NCBI GenBank assembly: GCA_002715485.1
Contig: PAZL01000008.1
Location: forward strand, 1-43,747
Reading direction: 5' to 3'
DNA: 43,747 nt
Source: Aequorivita sp.
GTDB taxonomy: Bacteria > Bacteroidota > Bacteroidia > Flavobacteriales > Flavobacteriaceae
A program made the translations under genes and the position numbers. Below, one piece after another: positions 33,573 to 42,461 of the stretch (position 1 is its first letter; every line of letters begins with the position of its first letter). The notes under the pieces were generated by a model. It did not search any database, was not told where the DNA came from, and worked only from the letters and a program-made list of their open reading frames with translations.

Positions 33573-36026
33573 TTAATCAATAATGTAATAAACTACATTA
33601 TTGGCTTCTCCTTTAACGACCAGATTTTTGGGATTGGCTTCGCCCATTGTCGCAGCTGAGGTACCATACACAGGGAAGCCATTAAGAAGATTGCCGTTTT
33701 TATCAAAAACGTAGACCTTTTTTTCCTGTGTTTCGGTAATAGTAACATAGCTGTTTCGGCTTATTGAGAAAATTTGTGGCTTGGTGTAAAGTCCAAGGGG
33801 CAATTCGGTAAGCTTCCCATTAATTCGCAACAGATTGTCGTCCAAAGTTACTTTTATATTTCCCAGTATAGTAAACCAATAATTATTGCCCACATCCAGT
33901 TTTTGGGATGAAACCTTTCCGTCCTGCGAAATGCGCTCTTTGGTATTTTCCTTTGTTATCACTACAAAGGAGTTGTCTTCTTCCGCTACGGGAATTTCAG
34001 AAAAATTGAAATTCTTGGAAACCGAAACCCTCGATTTCCCAACACGACTTAAAATATTCAGCTTACCGCTCTCTTCCGCAACAATTATATAATCTTTATT
34101 ACCCATCCGGATATGTACTGGCGATTGCGCAATATTGCTTTTTGCTTTGTTGAAACCAAAACCTTTTACTATTTTCCCGTTTTTGTCATACATTAAAACC
34201 TCTTTTCCCTGAACAACCACAAAACGATAATTCCGATTGTTATCGTAATCAAAAACCGAAAGGGGCTGGGTTACTTTGTCTTTAAACTTAATAGGAAATC
34301 CTTTTACATCTTTTCCGTTGCGGTCCAAAATATAAAACGCATCATTAGTAGCAAAGGCAATTTGTTTGTCGCCACGGCCGGCAATTTCCACAGTTTCTAT
34401 TTTTCCTAAAATTGGCGAACCTAATTTTTTGGTCCAAAGAATTTTTCCGCTTTCAGAAATAAAATAAAGTGTATTGGCAATATCCTGAACTGTCACATTA
34501 CTAGTCCCGTTGTTGCTTTCTATTAATTGCGGACTATTCAAAAGCGCGGCATCCAAACTTAAATTGAATTTTTCCGAAACCTTGCCCGATACACTTTTTG
34601 CTGTGGCGCCCGCCTCTTTGCAGCTCAGTGTTACGTGTGCAAAATTTCTGTCAAAACTGAATTGCAATGCGGCCAACGGAAATTTATCAAATGAAATATT
34701 CTTAATTTCGACACTGCTTTTTGAGTTGAAAAATCCTGCGATGGCATCTGAAAAATCACCCTGCATTTTATAGATCAACAGGGAGGATGCCGTACTCAAA
34801 TCTTTTGCGGTGCTTTCAAAATAGGGAGTGTTTTTCAGCGTATTATTATTTTGAAAAGAACTGATCAATTGCTCGGCAGCGCCCTCGGTTTCTGTAAAAA
34901 CAAAGAAATTTTCAAGCTGAAAAACATAGTTCGCAGCTCCTGAATTTATAAATGGCGAAAAGGTTTGCTTAAATAATTTTGGCTCGCCAAAACTGCTTAT
35001 CTCAATTTCGCGAAAAATACTTTTTGAAGTTACAAATCGCGCCAATGCATCGTTCGTTAAAGAGGCATCAATACTTTTAATAAAAATTGCAGTTTCATCT
35101 TTAAGTTGAATGCTTCCCACCTCGCTCACTGAGCCGAAAATCCCGGTGGTCTTTATAGTATCTTTTTCACCTCTAAAAGATCGTAACTTTTTTTGGAACA
35201 TTTCGGCATCATGAAAAGTAAAGCTTACTGCGCCCAAAGCATCCGTTGGCACCAATCCCGAAACGTCGTTTTGTTGCGGTACTTGGCCTTCAAAAACATT
35301 CAGCAATTGCGGAATGCTGTCGGTAGCCAGCGTTATTCCGGTTGCAGAAAAAGCTTCTGGCGATATGGCAACGTCAAGCGCACTCCACGAAGTGAAATCT
35401 ACTTTTGTGGAATCGTTCAGAGTGATTTTATTTCCGCGCACTAACGCTGTAAAGCCGTTGGTTGATGGTAGATTGAAAACTTTCTTGAACGTATCATTGC
35501 GTTCGGTATTTCCTTTTAAAATTTCCTGAATAATTTGTTGCGAAGATGAAACCACAAAAACGCTATCTATAATTGCAGAATAGGCAATTTCTTTGTCAAT
35601 GGTAATACGCTGAAATGAATGTTCATCAAGCTGTAAGGTTTCAATAGTTTTATTTTTTAGTGAATCTATTTGAAAAAGATTTTTCGTTTGTTTCGAAATA
35701 AAAGTATATGCCGAAAGGGAGTCATTTAATTTATTGATGCATAAAAGGCTTTGCGAAGCGGGATGTAGATTTTTTAGCAAGGCCTTCTTTTCAGTAAAAA
35801 AGGAATAGGGAGCGGTGTTGTCAAATTTGGAAAGTAGGGAATTGGCTTCAATATCTGCCTGCAAGGTTTCAAAATTTGAAATTTTAAAAACCACCAACGC
35901 ATCTTCGGGAACAAAATCCATTAAAGTGCCAGTTTTTGGAGGTGTTTTGTCACAACTTCCAAAAACTCCCAAAAGCATTGGAATAAAAAGTAATAGTGCT
36001 AAAAATTTGCGCAGAATTTTTCCCAT
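33573..36026 (-). CDS. Large lipoprotein with C-terminal beta-propeller-like region
   Basis: An 817-residue lipoprotein (leader LLGVFGSC, cysteine residue 25). The N-terminal part (about 30-480) is of a type I do not recognise, starting MDFVPEDALVVFKISNFETL, and resembles the periplasmic DUF3352-like proteins in its repeating 'ALVVFKI...' beta-alpha units; this is a weak analogy. The C-terminal part (about 500-817) has WD/PQQ-like strands with repeated DRNGKDVKGFPI, YDKNGKIVKGFGF and DKNGNLLNGFPVYG, which look like blades of a propeller. It is followed upstream by rnhB on the same strand, with a 104-base gap. A minus-strand -7 box ends four bases before the ATG, so the mRNA may be leaderless. 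Confidence 0.8.
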   Translation of the reverse strand: MGKILRKFLALLLFIPMLLGVFGSCDKTPPKTGTLMDFVPEDALVVFKISNFETLQADIEANSLLSKFDNTAPYSFFTEKKALLKNLHPASQSLLCINKLNDSLSAYTFISKQTKNLFQIDSLKNKTIETLQLDEHSFQRITIDKEIAYSAIIDSVFVVSSSQQIIQEILKGNTERNDTFKKVFNLPSTNGFTALVRGNKITLNDSTKVDFTSWSALDVAISPEAFSATGITLATDSIPQLLNVFEGQVPQQNDVSGLVPTDALGAVSFTFHDAEMFQKKLRSFRGEKDTIKTTGIFGSVSEVGSIQLKDETAIFIKSIDASLTNDALARFVTSKSIFREIEISSFGEPKLFKQTFSPFINSGAANYVFQLENFFVFTETEGAAEQLISSFQNNNTLKNTPYFESTAKDLSTASSLLIYKMQGDFSDAIAGFFNSKSSVEIKNISFDKFPLAALQFSFDRNFAHVTLSCKEAGATAKSVSGKVSEKFNLSLDAALLNSPQLIESNNGTSNVTVQDIANTLYFISESGKILWTKKLGSPILGKIETVEIAGRGDKQIAFATNDAFYILDRNGKDVKGFPIKFKDKVTQPLSVFDYDNNRNYRFVVVQGKEVLMYDKNGKIVKGFGFNKAKSNIAQSPVHIRMGNKDYIIVAEESGKLNILSRVGKSRVSVSKNFNFSEIPVAEEDNSFVVITKENTKERISQDGKVSSQKLDVGNNYWFTILGNIKVTLDDNLLRINGKLTELPLGLYTKPQIFSISRNSYVTITETQEKKVYVFDKNGNLLNGFPVYGTSAATMGEANPKNLVVKGEANNVVYYIID

Positions 36027-36030
36027 AACA

Positions 36031-36038
36031 CAAAAGTA
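36031..36038 (-). promoter_or_regulatory. -7 promoter element abutting the lipoprotein start
   Basis: Read on the minus strand, TACTTTTG matches TAnnTTTG exactly and ends four bases before the ATG at 36026. A transcript from it would begin at about the start codon. Confidence 0.5.
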
Positions 36039-36130
36039 ACAAGGAAAATGGATGCTTTTATGAATAGTTGAAATAGTTTATTGACGGGTTTTCAACACTC
36101 CAATTCTTTATCATGGCAGTATTGTGTAGC

Positions 36131-36730
36131 TTATAGCTTGAGCTCCAGTTGCGTTGGTAAAAGTTTGAAACTTTTTCTATGAAAAACAGTACTTCCGTGA
36201 GCGCAAATGGCTTCGCGATGTTCTTTGGTAGGGTATCCCTTATTCTGTTTCCAATTGTATTGTGGGAAATCGTTGTGAAGCGAGGCCATATATTCGTCCC
36301 GATATGTTTTTGCCAAAATGGAAGCAGCTGCAATGTGTAGGTATTTTCCATCTCCTTTTACAACACATTCAAAAGGAGTTTTCTGAAAAGGTTTAAAACG
36401 GTTCCCGTCCACGGCGATAAATTCGGGAGGGCAGGATAGGCCTTTAATGGCACGGTGCATTCCTAAAATGGAGGCGTTCAGAATGTTTATTTTGTCAATC
36501 TCATCCATCATTACATGTACCACTTTATAGCAGATGGCTTCGCGCTCGATAATATCTTTAAGTTCCAATCGTTTTTTTTCTGAAAGTTGCTTACTGTCAT
36601 TCAAAAAAGGGTGCTGAAAATCATCCGGAAGAATTACTGCGGCGGCGGTAACGGGCCCTGCAAGACAGCCACGACCCGCCTCATCGGTGCCACATTCCAA
36701 TAAGTGGGAATTGATTTTAAGTTTCAACAT
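36131..36730 (-). CDS. rnhB: Ribonuclease HII
   Basis: RnhB cuts RNA in RNA-DNA hybrids and removes single ribonucleotides from DNA. The 199-residue length is normal. The first catalytic pair is D16-E17 in [16 protein letters not shown]; further carboxylates are in [16 protein letters not shown] and [11 protein letters not shown]. The conserved [25 protein letters not shown] is intact. It is divergent from the porin gene, and in this genome is followed on the same strand by the large lipoprotein gene. Confidence 0.96.
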   Translation of the reverse strand: MLKLKINSHLLECGTDEAGRGCLAGPVTAAAVILPDDFQHPFLNDSKQLSEKKRLELKDIIEREAICYKVVHVMMDEIDKINILNASILGMHRAIKGLSCPPEFIAVDGNRFKPFQKTPFECVVKGDGKYLHIAAASILAKTYRDEYMASLHNDFPQYNWKQNKGYPTKEHREAICAHGSTVFHRKSFKLLPTQLELKL

Positions 36731-36765
36731 AGAAAATTAAAAATAACTATTTCCGTTTAAAAATT

Positions 36766-36773
36766 TACCTTTG
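36766..36773 (+). promoter_or_regulatory. -7 promoter element for the putative porin gene
   Basis: TACCTTTG matches TAnnTTTG exactly, ending 19 bases before the ATG at 36793, for a leader of about 14 bases. It lies in the 62-base gap shared with the divergent rnhB. Confidence 0.55.
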
Positions 36774-36792
36774 CGCTGAAAGTTTATACCCG

Positions 36793-38676
36793 ATGAAAAA
36801 CACACTTTTGCTCTTACTTCTTCTATGTGCCTCGGCAACTGTGTTTTCGCAAACTCCAAATGCAACTAAAGAAAAACCACCAATTGATTATTACAAAATA
36901 ATTTCAACGGCGCGCGATACTACGTATGTTGACACTACGCTTTCTATCAAGAAAAAATACAAATTTAACTATTTAAGAAAGGACAATTTTGAATTGCTAC
37001 AGTTTTCAAACGTAGGGCAAACATATAACTCACTTGCTTACTCTTTTGACAGGCTGAATTTGAAACCGCTTTTTGTGGCCCAATCGCACCATTTTAATTA
37101 TAAGGAAATAGAAGATGTAAACTATTTCAACGTACCCACGCCGCTTACCGAACTTTATTTTAAAACGGCCTATGAGCAGGGACAGCAGCTCGATGCTTTT
37201 TTTACGGTAAATACTTCCCCGCAATTCAACTTTTCAATTGGCTATAAAGGGGTTCGTTCACTGGGGAAATATCAACATATTTTAACGAGTACCGGAAATT
37301 TTCTATTTACTGCAAATTACCATACCAAAAGTAAACGATACGTAGCACGTGCCCACGTTGCAGCACAAGATATTTTGAATGAGGAAAATGGGGGGTTAAC
37401 CGATAATTCCTTGATGCTTTTTATAAATGACGATCCCGAATTTCGTGACCGTGGACGGTTGGATGTTAAATTTGAAAATGCCGAAAACAAACTGGAAGGG
37501 CTCCGTTTTTATGGAGATCATTATTTCGAATTATTAAGCCAGCGAGATAGCACGGGTTATTCTGTTCTAACTATAGGAAATATTCTTAGTTATGAAGATA
37601 AGTTCTTTCGGTATAACCAAACAGCTCCTTTCACAGAATATGGGCCATCTTATGAAACTTCAAATTTATTTACAAAAACAAAACTAGAAGATTTCAACAT
37701 AAAGGCCTATGCTGACTTCAACAATTCACTTATCGGAAAAATTTCGGCTTGGGCGGGTTATAACGATTTCAATTATGGGTACAATTCCGTTTTAATTTTA
37801 GATGAACAGCGCATACCCAACAGGATTAAAGGAAATATTATTGAAGCTGGTGCGGCGTACGAAAAGGAATACCGAGGATTTAAGCTTCGTGGAAAAGGGG
37901 CGATAAATGTGGCAGGCGATTTTGACGGAAACTATCTGCAAGGAGCCGCTTCGTTTGATTTAAATGAAGATTATAATGCGGAAGCTTCCATAACCGTACA
38001 TTCTGTTGCGCCCAATTTTAACTTTTTACTGTACCAAAGCGATTATCGAAACTACAATTGGAAGACCGAGCTGAATAATGTAAAAACCCAAGAACTGAAA
38101 TTTGAAATAAACACCAAAAAATTTGGAAATGCGTCTGTAAGCTACACGGGAATTGACGATTATGCCTATTTTGGAATCAAAGAGAACGACAGTACGCCTT
38201 CGCCATTACAGGCTTCCGAGCGCGTTGATTATCTAAAAATAAAAGCTGAAAAGGAATTTAAATTTGGCCACTTCGGATTGGAAAATACCGTAATGTACCA
38301 GCAAGTTTTAAGTGGCGAAACTGTTTTCAATGTACCTCAAATTATTACTAGAAACACACTTTATTTTGAAGATCATTGGTTTAAACGAGCCTTGTTTTTG
38401 CAGACTGGGGTGGGTTTTAAATATTTCACCAAATACAACATGAATGCTTACGACCCTGTGCTCGCAGAGTTTTATGTACAGAACGAGCAGGAATTGGGCG
38501 GTTTTCCGTTAGTAGATATTTTCTTTAATGCGAAAATACGGCAGACCCGTATTTATTTTATTTATGAAAATTTCACTTCCCTCTTTGGCAGGAAAAGTGA
38601 ATATTTTGCCGCACCGGGTTATCCTTATCGTGATAATGTGCTACGGTTTGGATTGGTTTGGAATTTTTTCTTATAA
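36793..38676 (+). CDS. Putative porin (outer-membrane beta-barrel)
   Basis: A 627-residue protein with a signal peptide ending ATVFSQ and a beta-barrel-like body: alternating aromatic strands throughout and a terminal strand NVLRFGLVWNFFL ending in aromatic-hydrophobic residues. The arrangement next to rnhB and the sequence HFNYKEIEDVNYFNVPTP are typical of the Bacteroidota putative-porin family (about 600-700 residues). It probably forms a channel or anchors in the outer membrane; the substrate is unknown. A strong hairpin terminator begins at its stop codon. Confidence 0.9.
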   Translation: MKNTLLLLLLLCASATVFSQTPNATKEKPPIDYYKIISTARDTTYVDTTLSIKKKYKFNYLRKDNFELLQFSNVGQTYNSLAYSFDRLNLKPLFVAQSHHFNYKEIEDVNYFNVPTPLTELYFKTAYEQGQQLDAFFTVNTSPQFNFSIGYKGVRSLGKYQHILTSTGNFLFTANYHTKSKRYVARAHVAAQDILNEENGGLTDNSLMLFINDDPEFRDRGRLDVKFENAENKLEGLRFYGDHYFELLSQRDSTGYSVLTIGNILSYEDKFFRYNQTAPFTEYGPSYETSNLFTKTKLEDFNIKAYADFNNSLIGKISAWAGYNDFNYGYNSVLILDEQRIPNRIKGNIIEAGAAYEKEYRGFKLRGKGAINVAGDFDGNYLQGAASFDLNEDYNAEASITVHSVAPNFNFLLYQSDYRNYNWKTELNNVKTQELKFEINTKKFGNASVSYTGIDDYAYFGIKENDSTPSPLQASERVDYLKIKAEKEFKFGHFGLENTVMYQQVLSGETVFNVPQIITRNTLYFEDHWFKRALFLQTGVGFKYFTKYNMNAYDPVLAEFYVQNEQELGGFPLVDIFFNAKIRQTRIYFIYENFTSLFGRKSEYFAAPGYPYRDNVLRFGLVWNFFL

Positions 38677-38710
38677 AAATAGCCCACCAAATGGGCGGGC
38701 TATTTTCTAA
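38676..38710. terminator. Intrinsic terminator between porin and acyl-CoA dehydrogenase genes
   Basis: AAAATAGCCC (38676-38685) pairs with GGGCTATTTT (38697-38706), extended inside by CCA/TGG with a bulge. The porin stop codon touches the stem. AT-rich exits on both strands fit use by both convergent genes. Confidence 0.8.
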
Positions 38711-38733
38711 ATTATTCCTATAAATTAAAAACC

Positions 38734-39876
38734 TTAATCTCTTAAAAGCCCTCTGGAAATTACAATTTTCTGTATTTCAGAAGTTCCTTCGTAAATCTGG
38801 GTGATCTTTGCATCACGCATTAAGCGTTCCACGTGATATTCCTTAACATAGCCATTTCCGCCGTGAACCTGCACCGCTTCAACGGTTACATCCATTGCTA
38901 CTTGACTGGCATATAATTTTGCCATTGCACCACTCATATCATAATTGTTGCCTTGGTCTTTGTCCCAAGCAGCTTTCATTACCAAATGACGAGCCGCCTC
39001 AATGCTGGTATGCATATCTGCAAGTTTGAATGCAATAGCCTGATGATTGCAGATTTCTGTGCCAAAAGCTTTTCGTACTTTGGAATATTCACGGGCAAGA
39101 TCATAAGCGCCAGCGGCAATTCCTAAAGCTTGTGCGGCAATCCCGATACGGCCGCCAGAAAGGGTTTTCATAGCAAAGGTAAAGCCGAAACCGTCTTCGC
39201 CAATTCTGTTTTCCTTTGGAACCTTTACATCATTAAAAATAAGAGAATGTGTATCACTTCCACGGATGCCAAGCTTGTCTTCTTTTGGTCCAATTTCAAA
39301 ACCTCCCCACCCTTTTTCAACAATAAAAGCATTGATACCCTTGTGTTTTTTCTCTTTGTCAGTTTGGGCGATTACCAAATAATAATCTGCCGTTCCGCCA
39401 TTGGTAATCCAGTTTTTGGTACCGTTCAATATATAGTGATCACCTTGGTCAATCGCAGTGGTTCTTTGTGAAGTGGCATCACTGCCAGCTTCTGGTTCGC
39501 TTAAACAGAATGCGCCAAGTTTTTCGCCAGTAGCGAGTTTAGTAAGGTATTTTTGTTTTTGCTCTTCATTTCCATAGGCTTGAAGGCCATAGCACACCAA
39601 TGAATTGTTTACCGAAACGATTACGGAACACGAAGCGTCAATCTTGCTTAATTCTTCCATAACCAAAACATAACTCACGGTATCCATTCCGCCACCGCCG
39701 TATTTTGGGTCCACCATCATTCCTAGAAACCCGAGCTCGCCCATTTTCTTCACTTGTTCGGTTGGAAATTTTTGATGATTATCGCGTTCTATAACGCCCG
39801 GAAGCAATTCGGTACGGGCAAAATCGCGAGCGGCGTCGCGAATCATTAACTGTTCTTCGGATAGACTAAAATCCAT
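38734..39876 (-). CDS. Acyl-CoA dehydrogenase (short/medium-chain type)
   Basis: An FAD enzyme of beta-oxidation that makes trans-2-enoyl-CoA and passes electrons to ETF. I use the ATG at 39876 (MDFSLSEEQLMIRDAARDFA), giving 380 residues, the family norm; an extension to 39915 would run into the promoter box. Signatures: AFCLSEPEAGSDATS (signature 1), LNGTKNWITNG, GIRGSDTHSLIFNDV, and the C-terminal RDAKITQIYEGTSEIQ, whose IYEGTSEI glutamate is the expected catalytic base in short-chain types. Its electron acceptor, EtfAB, is encoded at 5514-7242 in the same window. Confidence 0.95.
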   Translation of the reverse strand: MDFSLSEEQLMIRDAARDFARTELLPGVIERDNHQKFPTEQVKKMGELGFLGMMVDPKYGGGGMDTVSYVLVMEELSKIDASCSVIVSVNNSLVCYGLQAYGNEEQKQKYLTKLATGEKLGAFCLSEPEAGSDATSQRTTAIDQGDHYILNGTKNWITNGGTADYYLVIAQTDKEKKHKGINAFIVEKGWGGFEIGPKEDKLGIRGSDTHSLIFNDVKVPKENRIGEDGFGFTFAMKTLSGGRIGIAAQALGIAAGAYDLAREYSKVRKAFGTEICNHQAIAFKLADMHTSIEAARHLVMKAAWDKDQGNNYDMSGAMAKLYASQVAMDVTVEAVQVHGGNGYVKEYHVERLMRDAKITQIYEGTSEIQKIVISRGLLRD

Positions 39877-39912
39877 AGGCTTTGGTTTGTAAAAATTCGA
39901 TTTTAAGAAATG

Positions 39913-39920
39913 CAAATGTA
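39913..39920 (-). promoter_or_regulatory. -7 promoter element for the acyl-CoA dehydrogenase gene
   Basis: Minus-strand TACATTTG matches TAnnTTTG, ending 36 bases before the ATG at 39876, for a leader of about 31 bases. Confidence 0.5.
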
Positions 39921-40023
39921 CTTTAAAATTAGGGCAAATGCCAAATACATAATTCCAAATTATAAAAACAACAAATTTTGAAATTAGAGGCTTGATTTTT
40001 AAAGTTTTTCAAAACTTCCTTGG

Positions 40024-40031
40024 TATCTTTA
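40024..40031 (+). promoter_or_regulatory. Near-consensus -7 element for anmK
   Basis: TATCTTTA differs from TAnnTTTG at the last base. It lies 21 bases before the TTG start proposed at 40053, and downstream of the alternative TTG at 40020. Confidence 0.35.
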
Positions 40032-40052
40032 AATTTCAAACAATCAAATAAA

Positions 40053-41114
40053 TTGAGAAAGAAAAAGTATCACATAATTGGTGTTATGAGTGGCACTTCG
40101 CTTGACGGGATTGATTTGGCAGAAATTGTTTTTAAGTATGCTGAAGAGAAATGGAATTTTCAATTCCTTGCTGCTGAAACTATTCCTTATACCTCCTTTT
40201 GGAAAGATGAACTCCGCGAAGCAATCCATTATTCCGAAGAGAAATTGGAGCGGCTCGATTTTAAATATACCGAAAAGCTTTCCGAAGAGATTTCAAAATT
40301 TATAAAAAAACACAATATTTTAGAAATAGATGCGGTTTGCAGCCACGGCCATACGGTTCTGCACCAGCCCGAAAAGGGTTTTACCTACCAAATAGGCAAT
40401 CTGCCGCGCATTTCAAAATTACTCGGGCAAACCGTGGTTTGTGATTTTAGGGTGCAGGATGTGGAACTGGGCGGACAAGGTGCGCCCTTGGTGCCCATTG
40501 GAGATCAACTGTTGTTTCCGGAATACGATTATTGTTTGAATCTGGGTGGTTTTGCAAATTGTTCCTTTGAAAAAGATGGGCAACGGATTGCTTTTGATAT
40601 TTGCCCGGTAAATATTGTTTTAAACAAATATGCTGAAAAACGTGGTTTTGATTTTGATGAAAGTGGAAAGTTGGCAGCTTCGGGCGAAGTGGATCAAAAC
40701 TTACTTCAGAAATTAAACACACTTTCTTTTTATGCTCAAAAGCCACCAAAATCTTTGGGTTTGGAGTGGGTTAAAGAATGCATTTTTCCACTTTTGGATG
40801 CATCCAAAATTTCTTCAGAAGATATATTGCGAACTTTTACGGAACACATTGCCGTGCAGCTTGCCAATCACTTTTCAGAAAAAGCTTCCGTATTAATAAC
40901 TGGGGGCGGGGCATACAATTCATTTTTGATTGACCGATTGAAAAATCTTGCTTCGATGGAGGTTGTTATTCCTTCAACGGAAATTTTGGAATATAAGGAA
41001 GCGCTCATTTTTGGGCTTTTGGGCGTTTTAAAGCTACGCAATGAGGTGAATTGTTTGGCAAGTGTAACGGGAGCTAAAAAAGATCATTCCTCGGGGAAAA
41101 TATTCAATCCATAA
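40053..41114 (+). CDS. anmK: Anhydro-N-acetylmuramic acid kinase
   Basis: AnmK opens and phosphorylates 1,6-anhydro-N-acetylmuramic acid released from peptidoglycan, giving MurNAc-6-phosphate for recycling. From the TTG at 40053 (RKKKYHIIGVMSGTSLDGID) the protein has 353 residues; the ATG at codon 12 would cut into the conserved VIGxMSGTSLDG segment, and the TTG at 40020 lies upstream of the likely promoter. Other motifs are CSHGHTVLHQPEKG, DFRVQDVELGGQGAPLVPIGD, LNLGGFANCSF and SVTGAKKDHSSGKI. The usual DTGPGN segment reads FDICPVNIVLN here, with the key Asp kept. It is divergent from the acyl-CoA dehydrogenase gene. Confidence 0.95.
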   Translation: MRKKKYHIIGVMSGTSLDGIDLAEIVFKYAEEKWNFQFLAAETIPYTSFWKDELREAIHYSEEKLERLDFKYTEKLSEEISKFIKKHNILEIDAVCSHGHTVLHQPEKGFTYQIGNLPRISKLLGQTVVCDFRVQDVELGGQGAPLVPIGDQLLFPEYDYCLNLGGFANCSFEKDGQRIAFDICPVNIVLNKYAEKRGFDFDESGKLAASGEVDQNLLQKLNTLSFYAQKPPKSLGLEWVKECIFPLLDASKISSEDILRTFTEHIAVQLANHFSEKASVLITGGGAYNSFLIDRLKNLASMEVVIPSTEILEYKEALIFGLLGVLKLRNEVNCLASVTGAKKDHSSGKIFNP

Positions 41115-41153
41115 ATTTTACCTAAAATAAATATAAACCCCTCACAAGTTTTT

Positions 41154-41161
41154 TATATTTG
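41154..41161 (+). promoter_or_regulatory. -7 promoter element for the Glu/Leu/Phe/Val dehydrogenase gene
   Basis: TATATTTG matches TAnnTTTG exactly, ending 51 bases before the ATG at 41213. The predicted leader is about 46 bases and carries the direct repeat GCGAAG-CTTTA-GCGAAG and a small GAGT/ACTC stem. Confidence 0.5.
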
Positions 41162-41212
41162 TCCTCACACTGCGAAGCTTTAGCGAAGGAGTGACTTAAC
41201 TCTCCACATTTA

Positions 41213-42439
41213 ATGAAGGAATTACTTAAAAAGTACGAAGAAAAAGATCCCGAAATTGTTTTTCACTGGAATGACCCCGAAACCGAGGCCGAAGGCTGGA
41301 CGGTTATTAACTCTTTGCGCGGCGGAGCTGCGGGGGGTGGTACTAGGATGCGAAAAGGCCTCGATGCCAACGAAGTGCTCTCACTTGCAAAAACAATGGA
41401 AGTAAAATTTACCGTGGCCGGACCAGCAATCGGCGGAGCCAAAAGCGGTATTAACTTTGATCCTTCCGATCCGCGTAAAAAAGGTGTTTTGGAACGCTGG
41501 TTTAAAGCTGTTTCACCTTTGTTAAAAGCGTATTATGGAACAGGGGGCGATCTAAACGTTGATGAAATTCACGAAGTAATACCTATGACCGAACAAAGCG
41601 CTGTTTGGCATCCACAAGAGGGAGTTTTCAATGGTCATTTTTCGCCTACAGAAGCAGATAAAATCAATAGAATCGGTCAATTGCGTCAGGGAGTCATAAA
41701 AGTTTTGGAGAACGTAAATTTCTCACCAGATGTTTCCAGGAAATACACTGTGGCCGATATGATTACGGGTTATGGCGTTGCCGAAGCTGTACATCATTAT
41801 TACGATATTTATGGTGGAAGTGTTAAAGGAAAGCGTGCAGTAATTCAAGGTTTTGGAAACGTTGGTGCTGCTGCGGCTTATTATCTTTCGCAGATGGGAG
41901 CCAAAATTGTAGGTATTATTGACCGTGATGGAGGAGTCATCAACAAGGACGGTTTTTCATTTGAAGAAATCAAACAACTTTTTCTAAAGAAAAATGGTAA
42001 TACATTGGTTGCTGAAAACATGATTCCTTTTGAAGAAATAAACGAGAAAATCTGGAAGCTGGAAACAGAAATTTTTGCACCCTGTGCGGCCTCGCGATTG
42101 ATCACGAAAGAGCAGATTTCCCAAATGATTGAAACCGGACTTGAAGTTATAAGCTGTGGTGCGAATGTACCGTTTGCCGATAAAGAAATTTTCTTCGGCC
42201 CCATAATGGAATTTACCGATGAGCGCGTAAGCTTAATTCCAGACTTTATAAGTAACTGCGGTATGGCTCGCGTTTTTGCATACTTTATGGAGCGTAAGGT
42301 GCAGATGACCGACGAGGCTATTTTTAATGATACCTCAATCACAATTAAAAATGCAATTCAAAATACCTTCGATAACAACAGTACAAAAACAAACATTAGC
42401 AAGACCGCTTTTGAAATAGCGTTAAAGCAATTGTTATAA
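41213..42439 (+). CDS. Glu/Leu/Phe/Val dehydrogenase
   Basis: A 408-residue NAD(P)-dependent amino-acid dehydrogenase that interconverts an amino acid with its 2-oxo acid and ammonia. The catalytic-lysine segment is GPAIGGAKSGINFDP, the substrate region SLRGGAAGGGTRMRKGLDA, and the conserved GTGGDLNVDEIHEVIP includes the active-site Asp. The Rossmann domain starts with AVIQGFGNVGAAAAYYLSQM and IVGIIDRDGG. The short-length class and the specificity (glutamate, leucine, or valine) cannot be separated by eye. The sodium/proton antiporter gene nhaD follows after only 22 bases, so the two are probably co-transcribed. Confidence 0.92.
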   Translation: MKELLKKYEEKDPEIVFHWNDPETEAEGWTVINSLRGGAAGGGTRMRKGLDANEVLSLAKTMEVKFTVAGPAIGGAKSGINFDPSDPRKKGVLERWFKAVSPLLKAYYGTGGDLNVDEIHEVIPMTEQSAVWHPQEGVFNGHFSPTEADKINRIGQLRQGVIKVLENVNFSPDVSRKYTVADMITGYGVAEAVHHYYDIYGGSVKGKRAVIQGFGNVGAAAAYYLSQMGAKIVGIIDRDGGVINKDGFSFEEIKQLFLKKNGNTLVAENMIPFEEINEKIWKLETEIFAPCAASRLITKEQISQMIETGLEVISCGANVPFADKEIFFGPIMEFTDERVSLIPDFISNCGMARVFAYFMERKVQMTDEAIFNDTSITIKNAIQNTFDNNSTKTNISKTAFEIALKQLL

Positions 42440-42461
42440 TTTTCAATAATCAGCATTCATT

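Noticed and set aside
42440-42461. Terminator between the amino-acid dehydrogenase and nhaD genes
   Set aside because: The 22-base gap is too short and shows no stem. Co-transcription is the simpler reading.
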